This document shows, piece by piece, positions 1 to 6,089 of a stretch of 19,151 bases of DNA. Source of the stretch: JBOHER01 sp050701115 (GTDB lineage Bacteria; Actinomycetota; Actinomycetes; Mycobacteriales; Pseudonocardiaceae); the NCBI GenBank assembly GCA_050701115.1, contig JBOHER010000103.1, forward strand, positions 1 through 19,151, in the 5' to 3' direction. Each line of letters opens with the position of its first letter. Position 1 is the stretch's first letter. The notes beneath the pieces are model-generated. The model did no database searches. It was not told the origin of the DNA and saw only the letters and a list, made by a program, of their open reading frames with translations. The position numbers were made by a program, and so were the translations under genes.

Positions 1-1221
1 CGCAACGCCTACGTGCTCACCGCGCGCGGCACCGAGCAGCACGCGAGCGGGGCGGACATGGTCAGCGCGTGGATCAACCTGGCGCTGGCACTGGGCATGC
101 CCGGCAAGCACGGTTCCGGCTACGGCTGCCTGACCGGTCAGGGCAACGGCCAGGGTGGCCGCGAGCACGGTCAGAAGGCCGACCAGTTGCCCGGCTACCG
201 CAAGATCGACGACCCGGCCGCGCGCGAGCACGTCGCCCGGGTGTGGGGGGTGGATCCGGCTGAGCTGCCCGGCCCCGGCCGGTCGGCCTACGAACTGCTG
301 GACTCGCTGGGCACCGAGGACGGCCCGAAGGCGCTGCTGGTCTTCGGCAGCAATCCCGTGGTGTCGGCGCCCCGCGCCGGCCACGTGGCCGAGCGGCTGG
401 CCGGCCTGGACTTCCTGGTGGTGGCCGACATCGTGGTGTCGGAGACCGCCGCGATGGCTGACGTGGTGCTGCCGATCACCCAGTGGGCGGAAGAGAGCGG
501 CACGATGACCAACCTTGAGGGCCGCGTCCTGCTGCGAAACCAGGCGGTAGCGCCGCCGGAGGGCGTGCGCAGCGACCTGGACGTGCTGCGAGGCATCGCG
601 ACCCGGATGGGGCAGCCCGCCGAGCGGTTCCCAGCCGACCCGGAGGTGGTGTTCACCGAGTTGCGGCAGGCGTCGGCGGGTGGGGTGGCCGACTACTCCG
701 GGATCAGCTACGACCGGCTGCGGGACGGCGAGGCGTTGTACTGGCCGGTGCCGGATGAGACCCATCCTGGCACGCCGCGGCCGTTCCTGGACCGGTTCCA
801 CCACCCCGACGGGCGTGCCAGGTTCATCCCGGTGACCCACCGCGGGCCCGCCGAGCCGATCGACGCCGACTACCCGCTGATCGCCACCACCGGCAGGCTG
901 CTCGCGCACTACCAGTCCGGCGCGCAGACCCGCAACGTGCACGAGCTGATGGCGGTCAATCCGGAGATGTTCGTCGAGGTGCACCCGGACACCGCCGGGC
1001 GGGCAGGACTGGCCGAAGGCGAGCTCGCTGTGCTGACCTCCCGGCGCGGCCAGGTGCGGGCGATCGTCCGCCTGGTGCCATCGGCGCGCCTGGACACCGT
1101 CTTCCTGCCGTTCCACTTCCCCGGGGCGCAGCGCGCCAACCTGCTGACCAACCCCGCCCTCGACCCCACCAGCCGCATGCCGGAGTTCAAGGTCTGCGCC
1201 GTTCGACTGGAGAAGGCCTAG
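1..1221 (+). CDS. nasA: Assimilatory nitrate reductase catalytic subunit (molybdopterin oxidoreductase), 5'-truncated by window edge
   Basis: This is the C-terminal part, about 406 residues, of a molybdopterin-dependent assimilatory nitrate reductase, the cytoplasmic enzyme that reduces nitrate to nitrite. The frame is open from base 1 (R-N-A-Y-V-L-T), so the start codon and the N-terminal [4Fe-4S] region lie outside the window. Visible family hallmarks are the TARGTEQHASG segment, GKHGSGYGCLTGQGNGQGG, the cofactor-domain stretch FGSNPVVSAP, and DVVLPITQWAEESGT. The C-terminal molybdopterin-dinucleotide-binding domain (from about DYPLIATTGRLL) follows, with HYQSGAQTRN and the FHFPGAQRANLLTN end. 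There is no C-terminal BFD-type [2Fe-2S] domain; that domain is carried by the next gene. Its stop codon overlaps a possible upstream start of the next gene, so the two are probably co-transcribed. Naming differs between species (NasA, NasC or NarB). The function is secure and the symbol is conventional. Confidence 0.93.
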   Translation, partial: RNAYVLTARGTEQHASGADMVSAWINLALALGMPGKHGSGYGCLTGQGNGQGGREHGQKADQLPGYRKIDDPAAREHVARVWGVDPAELPGPGRSAYELLDSLGTEDGPKALLVFGSNPVVSAPRAGHVAERLAGLDFLVVADIVVSETAAMADVVLPITQWAEESGTMTNLEGRVLLRNQAVAPPEGVRSDLDVLRGIATRMGQPAERFPADPEVVFTELRQASAGGVADYSGISYDRLRDGEALYWPVPDETHPGTPRPFLDRFHHPDGRARFIPVTHRGPAEPIDADYPLIATTGRLLAHYQSGAQTRNVHELMAVNPEMFVEVHPDTAGRAGLAEGELAVLTSRRGQVRAIVRLVPSARLDTVFLPFHFPGAQRANLLTNPALDPTSRMPEFKVCAVRLEKA

Positions 1222-1255
1222 TGGTGCATATGTCGACAGATGACCCGGACAGACG

Positions 1256-1261
1256 AGGAGG
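1256..1261 (+). promoter_or_regulatory. Shine-Dalgarno AGGAGG that decides the start of the electron-transfer gene
   Basis: A full AGGAGG lies 4 nt before GTG at 1266. The earlier in-frame starts (GTG 1221, ATG 1230) have no comparable ribosome-binding site. The protein from 1266 begins about 11 residues before the Rossmann beta strand, as is usual for this family. Confidence 0.6.
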
Positions 1262-1265
1262 ACGT

Positions 1266-2741
1266 GTGAGAAACGCACCGAGCGCAGCCCCGCGCCGGGT
1301 TGTCATCGTCGGCTACGGGATGGCAGGCGCCCGCCTGGCCGAGGAGATCAGGCACCGCGACCCCGAGGGCGTGCGGGTGAGCGTCACCGTGCTGGGCGCT
1401 GAGCAGCACCAGGCTTACAACCGGATCCTGCTGTCCAATGTGGTCGCAGGCACGATGTCGCCGGACGTGGTACACCTGCACGACGAGCACTGGGCAGGAC
1501 GGCGCCGCATCGACCTGCGGGTGGGGACGTCGGTGACCGCGATCGACCGGGACAACCGGACCGTGACGACCGTGGACGCCGCCAACGTCGAGTCCACTGT
1601 GGACTACGACGCGCTGGTGCTGGCAACCGGAAGCCGGGCCTGGATCCCGCCGACCGAGGGTCTGATCACCGACGAGGGCACCCTCGCCGACGGGGTGGTG
1701 CCGTTCCGGACCCTCGAGGACTGCACGGAGATCCTGTCGCACGCCCGGGCCGGTGCGCCGGTCGCTGTGCTCGGTGGTGGCCTGCTCGGCCTCGAGGCGG
1801 CCCGCGGCCTTGCCGGTCGCGGCAGCCTGGTCACCGTGGTGCACCCGGTCGGGCACATCATGGAGCGGCAGTTGGACCTTGGCGCCGGTGGCGTGCTCGC
1901 CAAGTCCCTCGAGGCGCACGGCATCGAGTTTCGGCTCGGCAGGTACGCGGCGGGTTATGTGCCGGGTGACGGGCTCAAGCTGGACGACGGCAGCCACGTC
2001 CCCGCTGACCTGGTGGTGGTTTCCGCAGGCGTGCGTGCCGAGACCGGGATCGCCGAGGCCGCGGGCCTGACCATTGACCGCGGCATCGTGATCGACGACT
2101 CGTTGCGCACCAACGACCCGAGGATCCACGCGGTCGGCGACGTCGCCCAGCACCCGGGCACCGTCTCCGGTCTGGTGCAGCCAGCCTGGGAGCAAGCCGA
2201 GGTGCTGGCCGATCTGCTCACCGGGGCCGACAGTTCGGCCCGCTACCGAGGGACCTCGGTGGTGACCCGGCTGAAGGCCCGCGGCATCGACCTGTCCGCG
2301 CTCGGTGACGTACACGCCGAACTCGACTCGGCCGAGGACGAAGTGGTGTGCCTGTCCGACCCGGCCCGTGGCCGCTACGCCAAGCTGGTGCTGCGCGAGG
2401 ACAGGGTGCGCGGCGCGATCCTGCTTGGCGTTCCGGATGCTGCCGCTACCGTGGCGCACCACTACGACAACGGCACCCCCGCGCCAAGCGACCGGCTCGC
2501 CCTGCTGCTCGGCAGGGCGTTACCGGAGGAGACCGCACCGGCGCACAACCCGGCGACGATGCCGGGAGCGGTGACCGTGTGCAAGTGCAACAACGTCACC
2601 AAGGCAGGCCTGGTGGATGCCTGGCGCGGCGGCGCCCGCGATGTCCGTGACCTCGCGGACGCCACCAGGGCGACCACGGGCTGCGGTGGATGTACCGATG
2701 TCGTCGACGGCATCGCGAGATGGCTTGCGAGCACCGCATAG
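1266..2741 (+). CDS. Nitrate reductase electron-transfer subunit: FAD/NAD(P)-dependent oxidoreductase with C-terminal BFD-like [2Fe-2S] domain
   Basis: This flavoprotein probably passes electrons from NAD(P)H to the nitrate reductase encoded immediately upstream, as NasB does for NasC in Bacillus subtilis. An FAD-binding Rossmann motif (GYGMAG, residues 16-21) opens the protein. A second dinucleotide-binding motif (GGGLLG, 170-175) and the VGDVAQHPG FAD-closing motif lie further in. The C-terminus is a BFD-like domain with four cysteines in CKC...CGGC arrangement (C439, C441, C473, C476), suited to a [2Fe-2S] cluster. Its N-terminal two thirds resemble NirB (6090-8627), but it has no siroheme domain, so it is not a nitrite reductase. 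The start at GTG 1266 is chosen for its strong SD. GTG 1221, overlapping the upstream stop by one base, and ATG 1230 are alternatives. Function is inferred from domain content and neighbours. Confidence 0.88.
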   Translation: MRNAPSAAPRRVVIVGYGMAGARLAEEIRHRDPEGVRVSVTVLGAEQHQAYNRILLSNVVAGTMSPDVVHLHDEHWAGRRRIDLRVGTSVTAIDRDNRTVTTVDAANVESTVDYDALVLATGSRAWIPPTEGLITDEGTLADGVVPFRTLEDCTEILSHARAGAPVAVLGGGLLGLEAARGLAGRGSLVTVVHPVGHIMERQLDLGAGGVLAKSLEAHGIEFRLGRYAAGYVPGDGLKLDDGSHVPADLVVVSAGVRAETGIAEAAGLTIDRGIVIDDSLRTNDPRIHAVGDVAQHPGTVSGLVQPAWEQAEVLADLLTGADSSARYRGTSVVTRLKARGIDLSALGDVHAELDSAEDEVVCLSDPARGRYAKLVLREDRVRGAILLGVPDAAATVAHHYDNGTPAPSDRLALLLGRALPEETAPAHNPATMPGAVTVCKCNNVTKAGLVDAWRGGARDVRDLADATRATTGCGGCTDVVDGIARWLASTA

Positions 2742-2800
2742 GCCAAGCACCAGGAGCAGGAGAAAAGCGTACGGACAGAGTCGTCCACACCGCTGTGTTC

Positions 2801-2841
2801 ATTTCTCCGCACTACCTCCCAGTCGGGTTGTGCGGAGGAAT
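2801..2841 (+). other. 12-bp inverted repeat (stem-loop) in the narK leader
   Basis: Bases 2801-2812 pair with 2830-2841 over 12 bp with one G-T wobble, around a 17-nt loop. No T-run follows. Bases 2812-2819, the last stem base and the start of the loop (CTACCTCC), are exactly complementary to the SD region of the next gene (GGAGGTAG, 2929-2936). It could be a weak terminator after the electron-transfer gene, a protein operator, or a translational control element. The rest of the 2742-2939 gap shows no gene and no convincing GlnR box. Confidence 0.4.
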
Positions 2842-2939
2842 TAGCCCGAGCGCGATACCCGGAAACCGCAGCCGAAACCGCTGGTCCTTAGCTTTTTCGA
2901 CAGCGCACTTCAGGCGCGCTGATGAGCAGGAGGTAGGAG

Positions 2940-4331
2940 ATGACTGCGGTAACCGAGCGAACGGCTGAAGAACCGACAAAGGCGCGCAAGGGCCGGTGGA
3001 TCGACCACTGGGAGCCGGAGAACCCGGGTTTCTGGGAGCGCAAGGGCCGCCGGATCGCGAACAAGAACCTCGCGTTTTCGATCTTCGCGGAGAACCTGGG
3101 CTTTTCCGTCTGGGTCTTGATGAGCATCGTGGTGGTCAAGCTCAGTGATGTCGGTTTCAGCTTCACCGTTGGTCAGACATTCTGGTTGCTGATCGTGCCG
3201 AATCTGGTCGGCTCGGCGTTGCGGGTTCCCTACACGTTCGCCATTCCGAAATTCGGTGGCCGCGGATTCACCGCGGTGAGCGCGGGCCTGTTGCTGATCC
3301 CGACCGCGATGCTGACCTTCGCGGTGAGTGACCCGGCGACCCCGTACTGGTTCTTCCTGCTGACCGCGGCCGCGATGGGCGTCGGCGGCGGGAACTTCTC
3401 GTCCTCGATGGCCAATATCTCCTTCTTCTTCCCCGAAGGTAAGAAGGGTCTGGCGCTCGGCCTCAACGCCGCGGGCGGCAACCTGGGTGTCGCGGTGACG
3501 CAGCTGGTCGTGCCGATCGTGATCGCGACCTCCACCGGCATCAACCTCGCGTATGCCGCGCTGATCTGGATGCCGTTCGTCATCCTGGCCACCGCGGGCG
3601 CCTGGTTCTTCATGGACAGCCTCACCTCGGCGAAGCCGGACGGGAAGTCCTACAAGCTGGCCATGACCAACGAGCAGACCTGGGTCATGTCCTTCCTCTA
3701 CATCGGAACGTTCGGCTCGTTCATCGGCTTCTCGTTCGCCTTCCCCTCGTTGATCAAGATCGCGTTCGTGGACTACACCAGCTTCGTCGCACTGGCCTTC
3801 CTCGGCGCGCTGATCGGTTCGGTCGCTCGTCCGTTCGGCGGCTGGCTGTCCGACAAGATCGGTGGGGCGAAGGTCACCGTGGGCGTGTTCGCCGGGATGG
3901 CCATCGGCACCATCGGCATCATCGCCAGCGTGCACAACGCCAGCTTCCCGCTGTTCTTCGGCTCGTTCATCCTGTTGTTCGTCCTTGCTGGTGCCGGTAA
4001 CGGCTCGACCTACCGGATGATCCCGATGATCTTCGCCGCGCAGACCCGGGCGAAGGCGGCGGTCTCCGGGGAGGACGTGGACGCGGCGCTCAAGGCCGCC
4101 AAGCGGCAGGCGGCCGCGGTGGTCGGCGTGGCGGGCGCCATCGGTGCCTTCGGCGGCGTGCTGGTGAACCTGGTCTTCAAGTTCTCCCTCGAGGGCGGCG
4201 GCACTCTGAACCCGGCCCTCTACGCGATCCTCGGCTTCTACGGCCTGTGTTTGGTCACCACCTGGTGGTTCTACCTGCGCAGGAGTTTCGCGGTCGAGCA
4301 GGCACCCAGCCTGGCCTACGCCAACGTGTGA
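2940..4331 (+). CDS. narK: Nitrate/nitrite MFS transporter, NarK family (first copy)
   Basis: An integral membrane transporter of the nitrate/nitrite porter branch of the major facilitator superfamily, 463 aa with about twelve hydrophobic segments. It starts at ATG 2940 behind AGGAGG (2928-2933, 6-nt spacing). The cytoplasmic N-terminus carries the WIDHWEPENPGFW motif seen in NarK proteins. The porter signature is present twice: GGGNFSSSMANISFFFP leading to NAAGGNLG around residues 150-184, and GAGNGSTYRMIP in the second half. The two substrate-binding arginines known from NarK appear to be conserved as R95 (ALRVPYTF, TM2) and R297 (ARPFGGWLSD, TM8). An antiparallel glycine-rich copy of the signature, AGAIGAFGG, follows. 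It likely imports nitrate for the cytoplasmic reductase; nitrite transport or exchange is possible. A 198-bp spacer separates it from the upstream gene, and no GlnR box was found there. Confidence 0.93.
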   Translation: MTAVTERTAEEPTKARKGRWIDHWEPENPGFWERKGRRIANKNLAFSIFAENLGFSVWVLMSIVVVKLSDVGFSFTVGQTFWLLIVPNLVGSALRVPYTFAIPKFGGRGFTAVSAGLLLIPTAMLTFAVSDPATPYWFFLLTAAAMGVGGGNFSSSMANISFFFPEGKKGLALGLNAAGGNLGVAVTQLVVPIVIATSTGINLAYAALIWMPFVILATAGAWFFMDSLTSAKPDGKSYKLAMTNEQTWVMSFLYIGTFGSFIGFSFAFPSLIKIAFVDYTSFVALAFLGALIGSVARPFGGWLSDKIGGAKVTVGVFAGMAIGTIGIIASVHNASFPLFFGSFILLFVLAGAGNGSTYRMIPMIFAAQTRAKAAVSGEDVDAALKAAKRQAAAVVGVAGAIGAFGGVLVNLVFKFSLEGGGTLNPALYAILGFYGLCLVTTWWFYLRRSFAVEQAPSLAYANV

Positions 4332-4337
4332 ACCGGT

Positions 4338-4359
4338 CGCCCCCTGCACCTCTGGGGCG
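4338..4359 (+). terminator. Short GC hairpin just downstream of first narK
   Basis: CGCCCC (4338-4343) pairs with GGGGCG (4354-4359) around a 10-nt loop, 6 nt after the narK stop codon. It is short and lacks a T-run, so it is a possible minor terminator or mRNA 3'-end stabiliser only. Confidence 0.3.
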
Positions 4360-4408
4360 GTGGGTGGAGCGACGGGTGGGCGTGTTATCGATCACAGGGA
4401 CTACCGCT

Positions 4409-4447
4409 GACCTCGCTTCCCATGCCGCCTGCCTGGGAAGCGAGGTC
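4409..4447 (+). terminator. Perfect 13-bp inverted repeat between the two narK genes
   Basis: Bases 4409-4421 and 4435-4447 are exact reverse complements around a 13-nt loop. Two T residues follow, then the GlnR box begins at 4451. The stem is strong enough to act as an actinobacterial U-poor terminator for the first narK. It could equally be an operator next to the promoter of the second copy. Confidence 0.5.
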
Positions 4448-4450
4448 TTG

Positions 4451-4466
4451 GTAACAGCGGGGAAAT
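4451..4466 (+). promoter_or_regulatory. Predicted GlnR box upstream of second narK
   Basis: GTAAC-N6-GAAAT matches the actinobacterial GlnR half-box consensus (GTnAC-N6-GaAAc) except for its last base. It lies 74 nt before the ATG at 4541. GlnR activates nitrate and nitrite assimilation genes under nitrogen limitation in Streptomyces, Amycolatopsis and Mycobacterium. The second half-box of the long consensus is not evident. GACACGG follows 17 nt after the box, as GACATGG does upstream of nirB. Confidence 0.6.
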
Positions 4467-4540
4467 GTTGCCGAAGCCGGTCGGACACGGCCTCCGCCGA
4501 CCATCGACGGCTGGTGATCGCGTCAGGCAGGAGGTAGTCG

Positions 4541-5938
4541 ATGACGGCCGTACTCACCGAGGAGCCCACCGCCCCGCAACCTCGGCCCCAACCGCGGCGC
4601 GGACGGTGGATCGACGTATGGGAACCGGAGGACGCCGAGTTCTGGGAGCGCGGCGGCCGCAAGATCGCCTGGCGCAATCTGGGCTTCTCGATCTTCGCCG
4701 AGCACGTCAGTTTCAATGTGTGGCTGCTCATGAGCGTGGTCGTGGTGAACCTGTCCAGCGTCGGATTCTCCTTCACCGTGAGTCAGAGTTTCCTGCTGGT
4801 CATCATGCCGAACCTGGTTGGCGCGGCGCTGCGAATTCCCTACACCTTCGCTGCCCCGAGGTTCGGTGGCCGAGCGTGGACCACGATCAGCGCGTCCCTG
4901 CTGCTGATCCCGTGCGCGATGCTGCTCTACGCGGTCACCAGCGGCGCCCCGTACTGGTTCTTCATCGTGACCGCCGCGGCGATGGGCTTGGGTGGAGCCA
5001 CCTTCTCCTCCTCCATGTCGAACATCTCCTTCTTCTTCCCGGAGAGAAAGAAGGGCCTCGCGCTGGGGTTGAACGCGGCGGGCGGCAACATCGGTGCCGC
5101 CGTCGCCCAGCTGGCGGTTCCGGTCGTGATCACCATCGGTACCGGGATCCACCTGGCCTACGCGGCGATGCTGTGGATGCCGTTGATCGTGATCGCCGCG
5201 GCCTGCGCATGGGTGCGCATGGACAGCCTGACCGCGGCCGAGCCGGACGGGAACTCCTACCGGCTGGCCCTGCGCAACAAGCACACCTGGATCGTGGCGT
5301 TGCTCTACGTGGGTGCCTTCGGCACCTTCATCGGCTTCTCCTTCGCGTTCCCACTGCTCATCGGTATCAGCTTCGCCGAGTTCGAGCACTACGTCGGACT
5401 GGCATTCCTCGGTGCGCTCATCAGCGCACTGTGCCGTCCGCTCGGCGGCGTGTTCGCGGACCGGATCGGGGGCGCGCGGGTCACCGTGCTGGCGTTCGCG
5501 GGCATGGCCATCGGTGCGGTCCTTGCGCTGGTCAGTGTGTGGGAGAACAGCTTCGTGCTCTTCTTCTGCTCGTTCATCGCGATGTTCGTGCTGACCGGGA
5601 TCGGCAACGGTGCGATTTATCGGATGATTCCGTTGATCTTCTCGGCACAGGCCCGCGAGCACGCGCTGCGAGACGGCGCGGATCTCGATGTCGCACTCAG
5701 GTCGGCCAAGCGTCAAGCCGGTGCCGTGGTCGGCCTCACCGGTGCGGTTGGCGCGTTCGGCGGAGTGCTGGTGAATGTTGTCTTCAAGGTCTCGCTCGAT
5801 TCCGGTGGTTCGTTGACGCCCGCCCTTCTCGCGTTCCTTGGGTTCTACGTCGTCTGTCTGGTCACCACCTGGTGGTGCTACCTGCGGAGGAGTTTTGCCA
5901 TCGAGCGAGTTCCGAGTCTCGCTTACGCGTCGGTGTGA
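4541..5938 (+). CDS. Nitrate/nitrite MFS transporter, NarK family (second copy)
   Basis: A paralogue of the preceding transporter, 465 aa, with the same architecture: N-terminal WIDVWEPEDAEFW, about twelve membrane segments, GGATFSSSMSNISFFFP to NAAGGNIG, and GIGNGAIYRMIP. The paired arginines are kept as R98 (ALRIPYTF) and R299 (CRPLGGVFAD). Aligned by eye over the first ~50 shared residues the two copies are roughly two thirds identical, so this is a tandem duplication old enough for specialisation. ATG 4541 follows AGGAGGT (4529-4535, 5-nt spacing). Unlike the first copy, it has a predicted GlnR box and a preceding strong hairpin, so it probably has its own nitrogen-limitation promoter. 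It likely imports nitrate or nitrite; which copy prefers which ion cannot be read from the sequence. Confidence 0.93.
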   Translation: MTAVLTEEPTAPQPRPQPRRGRWIDVWEPEDAEFWERGGRKIAWRNLGFSIFAEHVSFNVWLLMSVVVVNLSSVGFSFTVSQSFLLVIMPNLVGAALRIPYTFAAPRFGGRAWTTISASLLLIPCAMLLYAVTSGAPYWFFIVTAAAMGLGGATFSSSMSNISFFFPERKKGLALGLNAAGGNIGAAVAQLAVPVVITIGTGIHLAYAAMLWMPLIVIAAACAWVRMDSLTAAEPDGNSYRLALRNKHTWIVALLYVGAFGTFIGFSFAFPLLIGISFAEFEHYVGLAFLGALISALCRPLGGVFADRIGGARVTVLAFAGMAIGAVLALVSVWENSFVLFFCSFIAMFVLTGIGNGAIYRMIPLIFSAQAREHALRDGADLDVALRSAKRQAGAVVGLTGAVGAFGGVLVNVVFKVSLDSGGSLTPALLAFLGFYVVCLVTTWWCYLRRSFAIERVPSLAYASV

Positions 5939-6004
5939 TGTGGCTGACGTGAGGCACCCCACTTGCTCTGAAAAACGGGCGTTGACCTGCGCGGAGAGCA
6001 TTTG

Positions 6005-6020
6005 GTAACGCTGGTGAAAC
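6005..6020 (+). promoter_or_regulatory. Predicted GlnR box upstream of nirB
   Basis: GTAAC-N6-GAAAC is an exact match to the GlnR half-box consensus, 69 nt before the nirB start at 6090. TTGACC (5982-5987) lies just upstream and could be a -35 element with the box over the -10 side, though no good -10 is visible. GACATGG lies 17 nt after the box, at the same spacing as in the second narK promoter. The rest of the 5939-6089 spacer shows nothing else. Confidence 0.7.
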
Positions 6021-6089
6021 ATCGAGGACGCGGCTCTGACATGGGTCGGCATGACCATGGATCAGGTAGGAGATTCGCGGAGGTAATCG

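Noticed and set aside
2854..2878. GATAC and two GAAAC words upstream of the first narK as a GlnR box
   Set aside because: Spacers are 3 and 7 nt rather than 6, and no GTnAC partner is present at the right distance; treated as chance.
2910..4349. Long open frame on the minus strand opposite the first narK (479 codons); similar frames at 1218-2462, 4523-6058, 5862-7985 and 16616-17779
   Set aside because: Antisense frames are open because of high third-position GC; the predicted proteins are His/Arg/Gly/Asp-rich with no recognisable fold, while the plus-strand genes are clear.
4465..5952. Plus-strand open frame of 495 codons overlapping the second narK in another frame
   Set aside because: Arg-rich low-complexity translation; the narK frame has SD, start and family motifs.
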